Of a stretch of 64,000 nt of DNA, positions 26,901-39,520 are shown piece by piece. The notes under the pieces are model-generated. The model was not told where the DNA came from. It saw nothing but the letters and a program-made list of their open reading frames with translations, and made no database searches. The position numbers were made by a program, and so were the translations under genes. The DNA lies in contig CM033116.1 in assembly GCA_019321725.1 (NCBI GenBank), positions 18,807,869 through 18,871,868 on the forward strand, in the 5' to 3' direction. Every line of letters starts with the position of its first letter. Within the stretch, counting starts at the first letter, position 1. The DNA comes from Paulownia fortunei. Its lineage: Eukaryota > Streptophyta > Magnoliopsida > Lamiales > Paulowniaceae.

Positions 26901-29450
26901 TATAATTTTAAAAGATAATTAAATTATTTTATAATTAAGCTTAACCTGTTTTTATAATTTACCATTTTAATAATGATAGAATTATAAAACTGTTTTTTTT
27001 ATAACTATATTTGGATCATTTTACTATAAAAATAATACATTATACAAAGTTTTTTTTTTTCACATTTCACGCTATAATATAATATTTTAGACTATGGTAA
27101 CGAAAACACACGGATATCAATTCATAAGTTCTCTAATTTACCATTCTAATAAATTTAATAATTTGAATTCTCATAACCTCGTATCTAACTTAATTATTGG
27201 ATGATTTGAGACTATCGGCTGTCTTAACAAGTGTTTGCTAATTTCAAATATTTTATAGATTTTTTATTTCGATTTTTTTTTCAAACTCAAACATTTAGGT
27301 CAAGACTGTGTTGCTCAATTATTCCCTTCTGGCCAACTTATTTTTTTTTTAAACATTTTATCAGTGATTGAATAGGGGCAATGAATCTGTTATCAATTTG
27401 TAATTAAATATCTTCATGTTGCAATGCAACTTAACTATAGGAATATGCCATCTGGGGACATTTTTTTTTTTAACTATAGCAATACCTGTTCATCTTAAAG
27501 AGGGACGGAGTCAGAAAATAAGTATCGAGAATTTAAATTTATTTTTTCAAATAAATAATAAATAAAGAAGTGTTTTTAATCTTTTTAGAAGGGTAAATTT
27601 TTAAAAAATTATATAATAATTTTATTATAAAATTTATATTAATTTAAAAATTTTATGGAGTTGACGAGAATCGCTAGCTTCATTGTTGATGTTAATTATT
27701 TCAGAATTACTGCTTGTTCATTCATCTTAATGAATAGATAATATATAAGTGTCTTAGCAATACTTAATTGTGCCATTAGTGTGTAGATGATGATTCATGA
27801 ATCTTTCTGATGATTGAGATTGTTTTGGGTAAAATTCATTGCATGATAGTACGAAATCATGGAGCCAACGAAGATAGCCTTTTGACTAATTTATATGGCT
27901 ATATATGTTAAAATTATTTTGGTTTTACTAAAGTTGGAATATTGATGGGCTCTAGCACAGCAAGCAAGGGTAAGATGGTAATTCTTTTGATAATTTAAAT
28001 AAAGACAAATAAAAAAGGTGAAAGAATGTAAAATGGTAGAAGAAATAAGGCATATATTTCACTTAATCATATAATTGATATGCAGGAATAGGAATAGGAT
28101 GTGAATGAAATAAATATTTTTAAATTCATTTATAAATATATGATCGGTATAATTTAGTTTTACGAATATCCATCCTAAATGAATCACTATTTATAAAAAT
28201 ATGAGTTTAGTATTCCCACCTCTATATGTTTAGTTGTTCCTAATCAGTTAACAATGAACATATATTTATTTTTGTTAAAATTATTTTTTAAAATTAAATA
28301 AATTTTTTTGATAAAATTTAAGAATAACAATGGTCGATATGGGTCAGATTTATAAAAAAACAGACCTTTCAAGATTTTTATGAATCCACCCGAAATAGCC
28401 CCAAACCTAAAAGTGAGTAGGTTAAACTCATTAAACTTGATTTACAATTTTAAAAATATTAAAAAATATTTTAAAAAAAGTAATATCACTATAACTTTCT
28501 AAATATAAGAAAATTAAAAATTTCAAATATAATTGTTATTGTTATATATTTAATAATTTAATAATTTTATATTACTATTTTAATTTATAAAAGTATAATA
28601 TTTATATTTTTTGTGAGTATATATAAGATACATATATTTTTATATGTATATATAAATATACATCACATAAATACATACATAATAAATACAAAAGATTTGC
28701 AACATTTTAAGGGACCGAATTTGAGTTTTAAAAGTAAAACCTAAAATCTACCTTAAAATTCATTTGTACTTTCAAAACATACCCCAAACGAGGTTGGTTC
28801 GGGGCAGTTCGAATTTTACTTAAATCCATTGTATTTATAATAAAATTGAATCAATATAAAAAAATAATTTTATTTTTCTGTATCATTTTTTTCAACTATT
28901 TATCTCAATCCAGTCAATAATAAAAAAGAATATAGAGTAATTTTATATGTTAATTTTTTAATTAAAAATATTTATATCAGTGTGAAAATTTATCTATATA
29001 TATATATATATTAATATCGACTAAAATCATAAAAACCCCACTATACACAATATATCAAATAATACTTTTATTATAAAAATTCTCTATTAAAGGCACTTTA
29101 GTCATCAAAAATAATTTTATTCTTATTATTCATTTTTATTGCTAATCATGAAATTGAAATCAAGTAATGAATAATTCATTCTTTATTTTTTGTATATATC
29201 AAACGTGATAAATATTAGATTCGTATTATTTATTTTCTATTATCATTTCATTTTTAATTTCAATACATTCCTATTTAATTTCGTTTCTACGTACCGATCG
29301 CTCCTTAAATTACACAATATAAAATATATCGAGTCCTTTAGTCATTTTACACCCATAATGATCTAATATAATTTATCTAATGCCTTTGCCTTTACCTATA
29401 AATGCTTAGTTCATTTTAAATAAAAAAGGTAAGTTCTTTATTATTTGAAT
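22461..29450. other. AT-rich intergenic sequence with dispersed repeat remnants
   Basis: No gene recognised. It contains long (TA)n tracts (23706-23741, 23959-23991). It also has remnants of AT-rich non-coding repeats at about 24120-24370 (ending GATTACACCCCAACC) and about 28323-28850, whose outer text TAACAATGG / CCATTGTA suggests inverted ends. Confidence 0.5.
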
Positions 29451-29451
29451 G

Positions 29452-30427
29452 GCTCCAACTAGATCCAATCACGGGTATGAAATTATTGGTTTCATGGGTT
29501 AGAATTTTTCGACCTTAATTGTAACTGGCTTTTCTGGTTATGGTCCAAATTCCAAATTCTGTACTGACCCTTGATTTGTTTTTTAATTTTAACTTATATT
29601 TTAAAAAAATATTATTTCTTAACTAACCTTTAATTCAAAAATTACAACTTTTTTTTATAAAAAAGGGATTGAAATTTTAAACTTAAATTTGAAAAAAAAA
29701 TTATTAATTTTTGAACTTAATAAAAAAAATAACTTAAATTTGAAAACAATATTATCTAAAATTTAACTTATCAAATATTATAATTATAATAAACTTAAAA
29801 AATTAAAAAAAAATGCTCAACTTGAAGTTTTAAAGTTTAAACTTAAATTTTAATAAAAAATTTATACTTAAATTTTAAAAAAATATATCAGCTAAAATTT
29901 TAATTATATAATTAAAAATAATTAAAAAGAAGAACATATATCAGTGTCTTAATATTCATTTTTTAGTCTCATCATTTTGTAGCCTACTCATTATGCATTA
30001 TCATAATGGAATTTGATGTTATTTTGTTTTAGTGCTATAAATTTTTAAAACATTCTCCCTTAGTTACTTAGAGATGTTATATGTAAGTAATTAAATATAG
30101 AATGACAAACCACTTTTATGAAAATTGTATTTTATTATTATTATTTTTTTAAACTATTGTTCTTATTGTACATAAGAACAATTTTACTATTTATGTCAAG
30201 ATACAATAATATTTTATAAAAGATATCAGAATATCAATAATTTTAAAAATTAAATTTTAAAAATAAAAAAAAAAGTGGGAGAACCATCGAATCGGACCCA
30301 ATGGTTCCATGGATTGGTATAAGCCAACCGTTAACCAACCCATAAACTCACAGGCTCATTACAAGTTCTGACCCATGAATCACAAGTTGATCACTGGATC
30401 CGGCCCGTGGTTGGGTCTAGGTCCAAC
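29452..30427. mobile_element. MITE-like element with long imperfect terminal inverted repeats
   Basis: The left arm (29452-29512) has CTAGATCCAATCACGGG and then TTCATGGGTTAGAATT. The right arm, reverse-complemented (30427 down to about 30362), has CTAGACCCAACCACGGG and then TTCATGGGTCAGAACTT in the same order and spacing. The arms of about 60 bp enclose roughly 850 bp of AT-rich non-coding DNA. Long TIRs without a transposase suggest a non-autonomous Mutator-like or hAT-like element. Confidence 0.6.
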
Positions 30428-30639
30428 ACTTGAATTTTCTTGCTATTTTAAATCATAAGACTATCTTTGACTATCAAATAATTTAGCTTGAAAACTTCAT
30501 AGTTCCCATAACAATTTATTTATATTTGAAGATTAGACTTACTTTAGATCCAAAAGTTGTCCGTCAAAAGAAACCGACAACAGCTTGTAGATGCTACATT
30601 TATTGATGTATATCATATATATTTTATTATATATTTACA

Positions 30640-30646
30640 CACAATC

Positions 30647-30681
<35 letters not shown>

Positions 30682-30685
30682 AATA
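30640..30685. repeat. (TA)n-rich palindromic tract
   Basis: ATATATAT runs are flanked by TTATTATATAT-like text and its complement, able to form a long AT hairpin. Confidence 0.6.
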
Positions 30686-30689
30686 AAAT

Positions 30690-33600
30690 GTATATTTAAT
30701 ACACATTATTGTGATAACTTCACTTAAGTGAAACACAATAGAGAATCATTGATTATATCATTCTTAAAAAAACCGTTAAGACAATTTCACTTGCATCAAA
30801 CACAATTGGGAATGCAACTACCAGATGGGCACAATTATTACATGCAATCACAAGCAAGTCAGCTGCCATGACTAAAATAAAGCTTGACATTTTGGAAGTT
30901 ACCAAGATCCTCCAACAATCCTATGCAATAACGGGAGAATTGATAAGAGTTTTTGTGTGGGGTTAACTTCCTACAAAAACAATGCAAAATAGCTTATCAA
31001 TCTAGAATTCTTTAAATTGAAAAAATAATTCCCTAAAAAAGCTACCTTAGAACCCTTATTTCCATAATAATCCACTAAAAAATATATTGTATTTTGGTCC
31101 ATCTTGAAAAAATTTGTCGAGCTCAATTCAATCACATAAAATAAAATTCATATTTATTATGTGATTGATTAAATACATGTGCAATACGAATTTTTATCAG
31201 TGTAAATTACACACACATTGTTGACATTTAGTGAAGCAACTGAATTAGGGTACAATTATGTGCCTTTGGAGTTAAAAAAAAAAAATGTTTAATTTAACAC
31301 GAGTTTGTGTCTTCCTTTTTCTTTCTTTTTCCCAATAATAATAATAGTAGATTTAATTATGCTTTTACCATTTTAACCTTCAACTTCAAGTTGTCGAATA
31401 AATATAATGGAAGCTACATATTATACTAAAATAACAAATAGAGGGACGCACTTTGGAGCCGTAGGCCGGTGCCGTAAGCTCTAGACTTTAATGGGAAAGC
31501 ACGGCATTCAGGGGTGCTTAAATGATTTAAAAATATGTGATAGGGAAAACTTTTGAATTCCCGAGCCAAATCTTATGAGATTTCTCCAAGATAATCTTTC
31601 AATTTTTAAATTAGAATTAAAATATGAATAAGTGGTTAGGCTCAATATTTTTATAAATCGATGATCAAATCGATCTTGTTAATAATCAGCGGTTCAATTA
31701 GCGATTAGGGTTATTTAATGAAAATTAATTATATTTTCTTATTTTATTATGTAAAATAATAATATAATAAATTAATTATTATGCAATACATTGTAAATAT
31801 AAAAATAAATAAATAATTATATAAAAAAAATATAACAAAACACAAAATCCAAATAATCATATAAATATAACAAAATATCAAATTTTAACCTTTATAAAAA
31901 TTAAAAATAAAAAAAGCTAAAAATCGATCAAATCGATTTTGGCCGGTTTTGATCGATTTGACTAATTTTGATAGGTCAAACCGGTCAAATGATTTTTTGG
32001 GCCTAATCGGACTGGATCGGACCAACCTCCGATTTTCGATTAGACCGGTTGAATCGACAAGTCTGATTCGATTTTGAAAACATTGATTAGGGTATTGAGT
32101 TATCTCGATAATAATTTTTTAATTTTTAAATTAGAATTAAAGTATATGTATTTTGAAAATAATGAGATATGAGGGTATTTTATTTTTTTGAAATAATTAA
32201 ATTTCAGTATGATAGAGTGCATAACAAATAGCTAATTGGGCATATGGGCTTGGATAGGCCAATATGGTCATCCATAATGAACATTGGGGTTTCATTGTGC
32301 ACATTTATAGTACCTCTTATACTCGTAGATGTGGGTAAAATGGATTTAACCTCTCATGTTATTTTGAACTCAAATTATAATTAGATACGTATACATTAAT
32401 CTGATTTTCGAAAATATAAAAATATATGCACCCGTAAAATAAACAATTACCGCCATAGATTAAGGGTGTTAAGAGATACTAATAAATTATAGATGAGAAG
32501 ATCATTAAAATGAAGAATTTTAAATTAATGTAAATAATAAAATAAAATTGAGAATGGTCAAAATACAAAAACTTCACACGATATTTGGATTCATTTCCAT
32601 TTATTATTTTGGGGATATATTTTTTGAAAATATTTTGAGAAGATTGTATTAGGGAATAAGTAGAAATAAAAATGCATCAAATAAGTTACAACTAATTGAG
32701 CTGATAGATTAATTTAAAATTTTATTTTGAAAAAATATTTGATTTACTTATTTTTAAATGTAAAATGAAGAATGTTTTTTTGAAAATATAACGTAGGTTT
32801 TTTTAAAAATAGGGTGTTGGCTTTGAAAATTAGGGTTAGGGTTTGAAAATAGGATTGTTTTTTAAAAATATTTCCTTAAAATATCCCAACCAAATATATT
32901 TCTATTTTGGAAAAATAAAAATATGTTGGGAAAATGAGTCAAAACATAACCACAAAGTTTTAAAACCTCAACTTTATCGGTTAAGCAATGTTTTCGTGAT
33001 AATTCATTTTATATAATTCGTACCAATAATACTTGTAAAAAATATTGTAATTTCGTGAGTCACATAAATTATTATTTTTAAACATTCAATAATTTATAAT
33101 TTGTTTAAATAATAATCAAATTCAAATTTCCCAACGAGAAGGCAAATGGTTAAATTAAATAAACACAAACCTAGTTTCCGCATCTCTAGAATATGTTGAA
33201 ATGGATCCTAGATTTGACACTTTACCCATGGGAATCAGACACAAACCCGATTTCATCGATTGACCTACTCAAAACGCGCTCACGATTTTTCCATCCTCCC
33301 CAAGAAAAACAAAAATATTTATATTTACAAAAATGTTTTAATGAGTATATTATCCATATAATAAAAGCATTTTCAAGCTGAATTTTGAGGCATAGCAGAA
33401 AATTAGTTGAAAATTAACCCTCTAATAAATAAGATTTTATTATTATAATCTGGTTTGTTGACTTGAACCCCAAACTGACAATTTGGGTTGTCTCCAATCA
33501 TTGTGAAATATAAAGCTGAAAAAAAAAAAAAAAAAAAAACCTCTTTAATTGGAGGGTTTGGGAATATACTAACAAAATTCTTTAAATTTTTTAAAATAAT

Positions 33601-35280
33601 TTGAATAGAATATAATAATTTAACATAATGTTGGAATCCCCTATATTACTGACAAATTTTATTTATATTTTATAAGATTATATTATACTAACCTATTTTT
33701 CTATTTTCCCAATATATATAATAATTTTACTAGACAATATATTTTTATTAATAATAAATGTATTTTTTATGAAATAATTATGTATTTTATATTAATATAT
33801 TTTTGAATTAATTGTGAATTTTAAAGACCTTTGTTGTGTAAATGAGATTTTATCGATTTTTTTTTATAAATTAACTCAAATAATACTCGAATTACGAATT
33901 TTAAGAGGTAATAAATCATTCAAAATCCAGAATTTGTTGCCCCGCTTTGGTGAATGAAAATGAGGAAAAGAATGGGAATTTCGAGGCCTAAATTTGTGCT
34001 GGGAAAATAACTTTTTATTATTTTTTCACATTATTTCTTTTTTAAAATTATTGATTCGTTAAATTTATCTAACTGAAAATAGTTGCAATAATTTTTTTTT
34101 TATCAAAATTTGATGCGGTAAGAAAAATAAAGATTAGCTGATGATATAGAGCATTACTCTGGAACAGAGCCATTTGCTTCACTTTCTGTTAGTAATAAAT
34201 AAAATCTTATATGCAGAAACCGTTTTCTTTTTTTTTTTTTAGTCATTTCTTCAAAATGAAAATTTATGTTTTTGAGAAGATAACGTGTTTAATCTGAGTT
34301 ATTTAACAAATATTTTCTGAAAATATTTCCACAAAACAGTCATAATTTCAAACTTGGCAATCTTAATTTTCAATTCTAATTTTCAAGAATTTTACAACCC
34401 ATTTTTCAGAAACACTCTTTACTTCTAAATTTGAAAAATAAAAATAATTAAATTAAATTTTTTTTTTTTTCAAATCAATATCAAAATTCAATTAGTCAAA
34501 CTTTATCATTTACTAATTCAAACTTATTTTCATTTTAGCACATTTTTCAAAAGAATCTTTTCAAATATTTTCAGAAAACATTTTTTTGAAAATTAATCCA
34601 AACACAGTCCAAAATGTACTACGAGTTCACAAGCATTATCTATCAGTTTCTTCAACATCTTATCTTCAATACTCAGAAAAATATTACAAAAAAAAAATAA
34701 AAATCAAACTACACAAATTTCAGTTGTCTTAAATCTCATTAACATGGGAAAATTATTTGTCCAAACGAGATTTGGTTATACCAACTAATTTTGTTCAATA
34801 ATATTTATTTTTGTGATCGATCACTTTTTTTTTAAAAGTATACAACAATACAAATATAACTTATTTGGTGTGTGATGATTTGAATATGACCAAACCTAGT
34901 CCAGATCTATGTGCTTGGCTATTATAACATTTCCATCCCCATCTTCGTCCGAAAATTATAAATTTAGATTTTTTTTAAACAAAAAAAAATGATTTTTATT
35001 TCATTCACAAAACATTTCATACGGATTTTCCGGACAATGTGAACATGTTTTTTGCATCTGAAACCAACTGTTCAGCTTATAATTTATAAAATCCAGTGGA
35101 AAAGTGGAAGCAAAAGCAATCTATGATTAACAGACCCTCTACATCTGCACAATGACAATGAATCTAGTATGGATCGAGTTTAAAATGTATTTGTCTCAAT
35201 TCGAAACTTGATTAATTAAAATTTAAATTTAGAATTAAATTCACTTTAGATTCAAATCCAAACCCGCACTAGTCCCAAAC
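30690..35280. other. AT-rich intergenic sequence
   Basis: No gene supported. 31900-32070 is rich in ATCGAT, CCGGTT and GATCGGAC words, resembling a degenerate dispersed repeat. A poly-A run of about 20 sits at 33519-33539. The 62-aa frame at 33193-33381 has no domain. Confidence 0.5.
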
Positions 35281-35289
35281 TCAGAAGTA

Positions 35290-35930
35290 TTGGGTAGATC
35301 CATTAAATCTATTTTTATATTTTTTTATAACTCATATTCTCGAATTCGTCGGATTAGTTCTGAACCTCCTACACACCTGCCCTTAACACCTAGATTCGCA
35401 GAGAGAATAATTTCTGGTAGGGTACTATCAATCTTGACTACATTAGCAGTGTCGTCTGTGGGACCCATATTGGCGCTCCTTAAGCACAACATACTGGCGC
35501 TCCTTAAGCTCGTACCGGGAGTATGTGGTGGTGGGATTGGAACGTCTCACGTTGGGGTGAAATGGTGAGACGACGTGTATATAAGTTTGGGTCTACACCC
35601 ACCTTGTTGGATACGTTTTAAACCGTGAGCCCTTATAAGGCATTTTAAACATGTGAGCCCTACGAGGCAGAGATAATTTATGACATGCACTATTAATTTT
35701 AAAAACATCTGCATTTTAGGAGAGGTAAATCGCGGGATATGCCTCAACCAACACCTAGGTTTCCAATAAGAACTGTATATTTCTGCGCACAAGGAGGCCA
35801 ACTCACAATAATTGCTCGAGACACCTTAGTCGAAAGGTTCCACTGACATCACAGTGATTGCTCCATATTGAAATGCATCCGCAGATTCCCATGTTATCTC
35901 GAAACGCATCTTGTTATGTAATAATATTCA
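35290..35930 (+). mobile_element. Probable LTR-type promoter and leader fragment
   Basis: A GC-richer block has GATTGGAACGTCTCACG, a TATA-like GTGTATATAAG and then ACCCACCTTG and AAACCGTGAGCCC. This is the usual layout of short plant LTR elements, where sequence reading 'ATATAAG...gtgagccc' follows a promoter. A 15-bp word, TGGCGCTCCTTAAGC, is repeated at 35471 and 35495. No terminal pair or coding region was found, so the family is unresolved. Confidence 0.35.
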
Positions 35931-36265
35931 TTTTTCTCTTACAATTTAACTAAATTAAGAATAATACTAAAATTGAGTGGTTAGCCATAACAAGGTGGCT
36001 ATTAATTTAGAACATAGAGTAACATAAAGAAACAAAATACAGTCTTTTTATTTAATTTCAAATAACATAAGTTTATAACAAGACAAGTTTCCATTTAACT
36101 TGAAATCTTGTCACTAGTTGGTAATTTCAAGAGTGTTGGGTGGACATTTTTGGTGCTTTGACGTCCAAGGCCCGGCGTTAGAGCTCAGTGTGAAAAATTA
36201 TGAAAAATTCCATTGCATCAGAGTCTTGAAAATGTCAATTTTCCTTGTTTGTTATATTACATTAC

Positions 36266-36747
36266 GGGAGTGTTTGCAATTGATTTTCTAAAGTGATTTT
36301 TAATTGGTTTTTAAATATTAACTTTTAATTTTAATTTTATTTAATTTAATTAGAATTTGAAAATAGGAGTGGTCTGCTTCTGTTTTTTCTAAAAGTGATT
36401 ATGGTATGTTCATGAATATATTTTCTAAAGTGATTTTTAAATATTAACTTTTAATTTTATTTTTACTTAATTTAATTAGAATATGAAAATAAGAGTGGGC
36501 TGCTTCTGTTTTTCTGAAAGTGTTTATGGTATTTTCGTAAATATATGAAAGTTTATTTTAATATATTTTACCCTCGAAATTTTTACATAATCTAAAAAGT
36601 GCTTTAACATTTTTGTCATTTTATTGAAAAACTAATGTGAATCTATTTTTTTTTAATCAAACACTTTAAATTCAACTTTTTTTTCATTTCTTAAAAAAAT
36701 TAAATATAATAATTTCTTTAAAAGTATAAATTTTTGCAAAGACTCCC
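36266..36747. mobile_element. MITE-like element, same termini as 5631-6061
   Basis: The left end GGGAGTGTTTGCAA pairs with the right end TTTTGCAAAGACTCCC (inverted: GGGAGTCTTTGCAAAA). Inside, an approximately 137-bp unit beginning TTTTCTAAAGTGATTTTTA is tandemly duplicated at 36284 and 36421, with GCTTCTGTTTTT in both copies. The element lies about 440 bp upstream of the bHLH ATG, so it may sit in that promoter. Confidence 0.65.
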
Positions 36748-37055
36748 CCTTTACTTACGACGTTTAATGATATATATTATCATTTGAAATATATCATTTT
36801 TTTCACCTTTTTTAATTTTAATAAGAAATCATTACAGTTAAATCATTAAAATAAATTTAATAAATCAACCCTTGTCAAATAAAAAAAAAACTAAAAAATA
36901 AAAAATAAAAAATAAACATACCGGTGATATATAGCATTTCTCTACTGTCATCACCACCTTCCTTTTCTCTTCCCATTTTACTTTTCTTGTCCCCAACACA
37001 CATTTTCCAACCTTCGCATTCCAAACATTCTTTTACCATTTCTCTGACTTCTGTC

Positions 37056-37064
37056 TATATATAT
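37056..37064 (+). promoter_or_regulatory. Probable TATA box of the bHLH gene
   Basis: TATATATAT in GTCTATATATATGTATC, about 125 bp upstream of the first ATG. A (GAA)n tract at 37134-37158 would then lie in the 5' leader. Confidence 0.5.
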
Positions 37065-37132
37065 GTATCATTGAATAACATATAAGGTTTCTCCTTAATT
37101 TAAGCTCATACTTGGGAAAAAAAAAAAAAAAA

Positions 37133-37159
37133 AAGAAGAAGAAGAAGAAGAAGAAGAAA
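37133..37159. repeat. (GAA)n microsatellite in the bHLH leader
   Basis: An A-run of about 18 is followed by eight GAA units, ending 24 bp before the ATG. It is a likely length-polymorphic site in the 5' untranslated region. Confidence 0.85.
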
Positions 37160-37182
37160 GAATTTTTGATCTTTTCATCTTC

Positions 37183-39520
37183 ATGATGGACAAAGAGTAC
37201 TTTCTGAATGGTGGAATTCCACCACCCCAACCACTGCACTTTGAAACCATACAACAATGGAATGGACTGAATTGCAACGCAGATCAATCTTTCTTGGATC
37301 CCAACTCCTCCATTGATCAGTATTCTCATTTTGACTCAGCTTTGAACTCAATGGCGTCCTCCCCTGCTGCCTCGAATGACACTTTCGTCCTCCGCGAATT
37401 GATCGGGAAACTGGGCGGCAGTGGGAACTCCACCGTTTTCCCGGCGGCTGCCACCGCCACCGTGGCGGCGACTCGTTACGTGGGGGCTAATAGTAACCGT
37501 ATCAATGATTCTTGTTATAATAGTATTTCAAGTTCTCCACCTAAGCTGCACTTGCAAAATGTCGATGCTATGGTCACTCCTCCTCTGCCTTCGTTTGCCG
37601 CCGATCCCGGATTCGGGGGGAGGGCTGCCAAGTTTTCTTGCTTTGGCAGTAGGAGTTTCAATGGTAGGACAACTCCATTAAGGCTAAAGAATGGCGATTT
37701 GTCACGTAGATTAAGCACTCCATTGATGGGGAATGGGAAGTTACCACGAGTTTTGAGCAGCCCTTCTCTTAAGCAAGCTGGATCGCCGGTGGAAAACAAG
37801 AATCTGACCCAGCCCCAGAAGGAAATGAGCCCTGGAAATGGAACAGTCTGCGGCATTGACAAGAAATTGAGTAGATTGTCAGGGTCAGTTCCCAATTCTA
37901 ACGAGGAATCCTCTGTTTCCGAGCAAATCCCAAATGGAGAAACAGGTTGCGAAGCCTCGAAAGAGCTGAATTCTCGGAAAAGAAAATCGGTTTCCAGAGG
38001 AAAAAATAAAGCAGATGGATCAATTTCAGCTAAGGTATAGATGTTCAGTACAATCTATCCCCAATTTTCTTAACACTGGTGCAGTTGAGAGAACCTGTCA
38101 AGTTTTCATCTTTTGCAGGGATTTGCAGGCGATGAGGATGCAAATGCCAAGCGCTCAAAGCCAACAGAAAGTGGCAAAACTAAAAATGGTGGTGCCGTAA
38201 CAGAGGAGGAATCAAAGGGGAGCTCTAATGATGAAACCGAGGAACGAAAGTCTGATCAAAAGCCACCTGAGCCACCAAAGGACTACATTCATGTCAGGGC
38301 AAGAAGGGGTCAAGCCACTGACAGCCACAGTTTAGCAGAAAGAGTAATGCATTTATCATAAATTTCAAGAATTTTATAAAATAGATCACCCTGTAACTAA
38401 CGATCGCGTGTTTCTGCCATTTCATCAGGTCCGGCGAGAGAAAATCAGCGAAAGAATGAAACTTCTCCAGGATCTTGTTCCAGGTTGCAACAAGGTCTGC
38501 ATTGGTTTCTTTATTCAGAAGTTCCAAATATTATGCTGGATTGATCTTAAGAGAAATAGTTAATCGACACCTCGGTCTTGTAAACATTTCTGTTTCAGGT
38601 GGCTGGAAAAGCAATGATGCTTGATGAAATCATAAACTATGTAGAGTCATTGCAGCGCCAGGTTGAGGTAAAATTGATCAACATCAATTAAAAAAGCTGT
38701 CAGTGTCAGATAACTAGTGTGTTCTTGGCTATTATTTGAACATGTGTTGTATATTTTCACACAGTTCCTGTCAATGAAATTAGCCTCAGTAAATCCAGGG
38801 CAGGATTCTAACATGGAAAATCTTCCCTCCAAGGATGTGAGTGAAATTTTACTTCGACCAATGTTTTTCTTCGTAGTCAAGAAATTTTCTCATTATATGA
38901 TTCGTTTCGGGTCCATTTTAACATCTCTAGATGTTCCAACAAAGTGCAAATGTACCCCAAGAAATGTACCCTTTGGATCCCTCAGCAGCAGCATTCTACC
39001 ACCATCAGTCCCAGCAAAGTGTACAACAACTACATAATACCGACGTTTCCAATGGGCAATTGAGCCAATGTTCAGTGGACCCTCTACCTTTAGATGCCCC
39101 ATTTTGCCACAACTTGGGAGTTCAATTGCCTTCTGTTGATGGATTCAGTGAAAGTCTTCCTCAGGTAAACTACCACTATGTCACAACTGCCAAATTCTTG
39201 AGTACTATAAACCATTGATTGTCTTAAAAAACTCTGTAAGAAAATGGCTAATCTGATGCTGTGGTGTCAACTTCATCTGTAACAGTTCCGGGCTTTCGGT
39301 GAGGATGATTTGCATAGCATTGTTCAGATGGGCGTTTGGCCAGAATCCTGTCAACTTCCCTGGTAATCAATGTTGATCAATACTCAAAACAATAGAAAAT
39401 TCAGTGAAAGAAATATCTTCAGTTCAGGATATCAAAAAATATTTACTTAAAAATTTTTCAATTATTAATGATTCTCTAATTTTATGCAGTTCAAAACCAA
39501 ACTTCCAACATGAAAGCTGA
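37183..39520 (+). CDS. bHLH transcription factor, bHLH62/bHLH78 (CIB-like) group
   Basis: Eight exons with GT-AG junctions: 37183-38034, 38119-38343, 38429-38494, 38599-38667, 38765-38836, 38931-39164, 39286-39362, 39490-39520. All junctions up to exon 7 are phase 0. The protein is about 541 aa as read. It starts MMDKEYF (the second Met fits the family). [12 protein letters not shown] and [10 protein letters not shown] are the conserved N-terminal motifs. A basic [13 protein letters not shown] stretch precedes the domain. The bHLH spans about 340-410, with basic-region H354, E358 and R362, the set that reads the G-box CACGTG, and helix 2 [18 protein letters not shown]. Known relatives are nuclear, dimerise, and include CIB proteins that act with cryptochrome in flowering. 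Exon 7 has an apparent one-base insertion (39331-39334): the family ending MGFGQN is read as MGVWPES. Translation therefore stops at 39518-39520 in a shifted frame. Confidence 0.92.

Noticed and set aside
37033..37329. Minus-strand frames rich in Phe or Ser near the bHLH start.
   Set aside because: They are antisense shadows of the GAA repeat and of bHLH exon 1; they have no domain.
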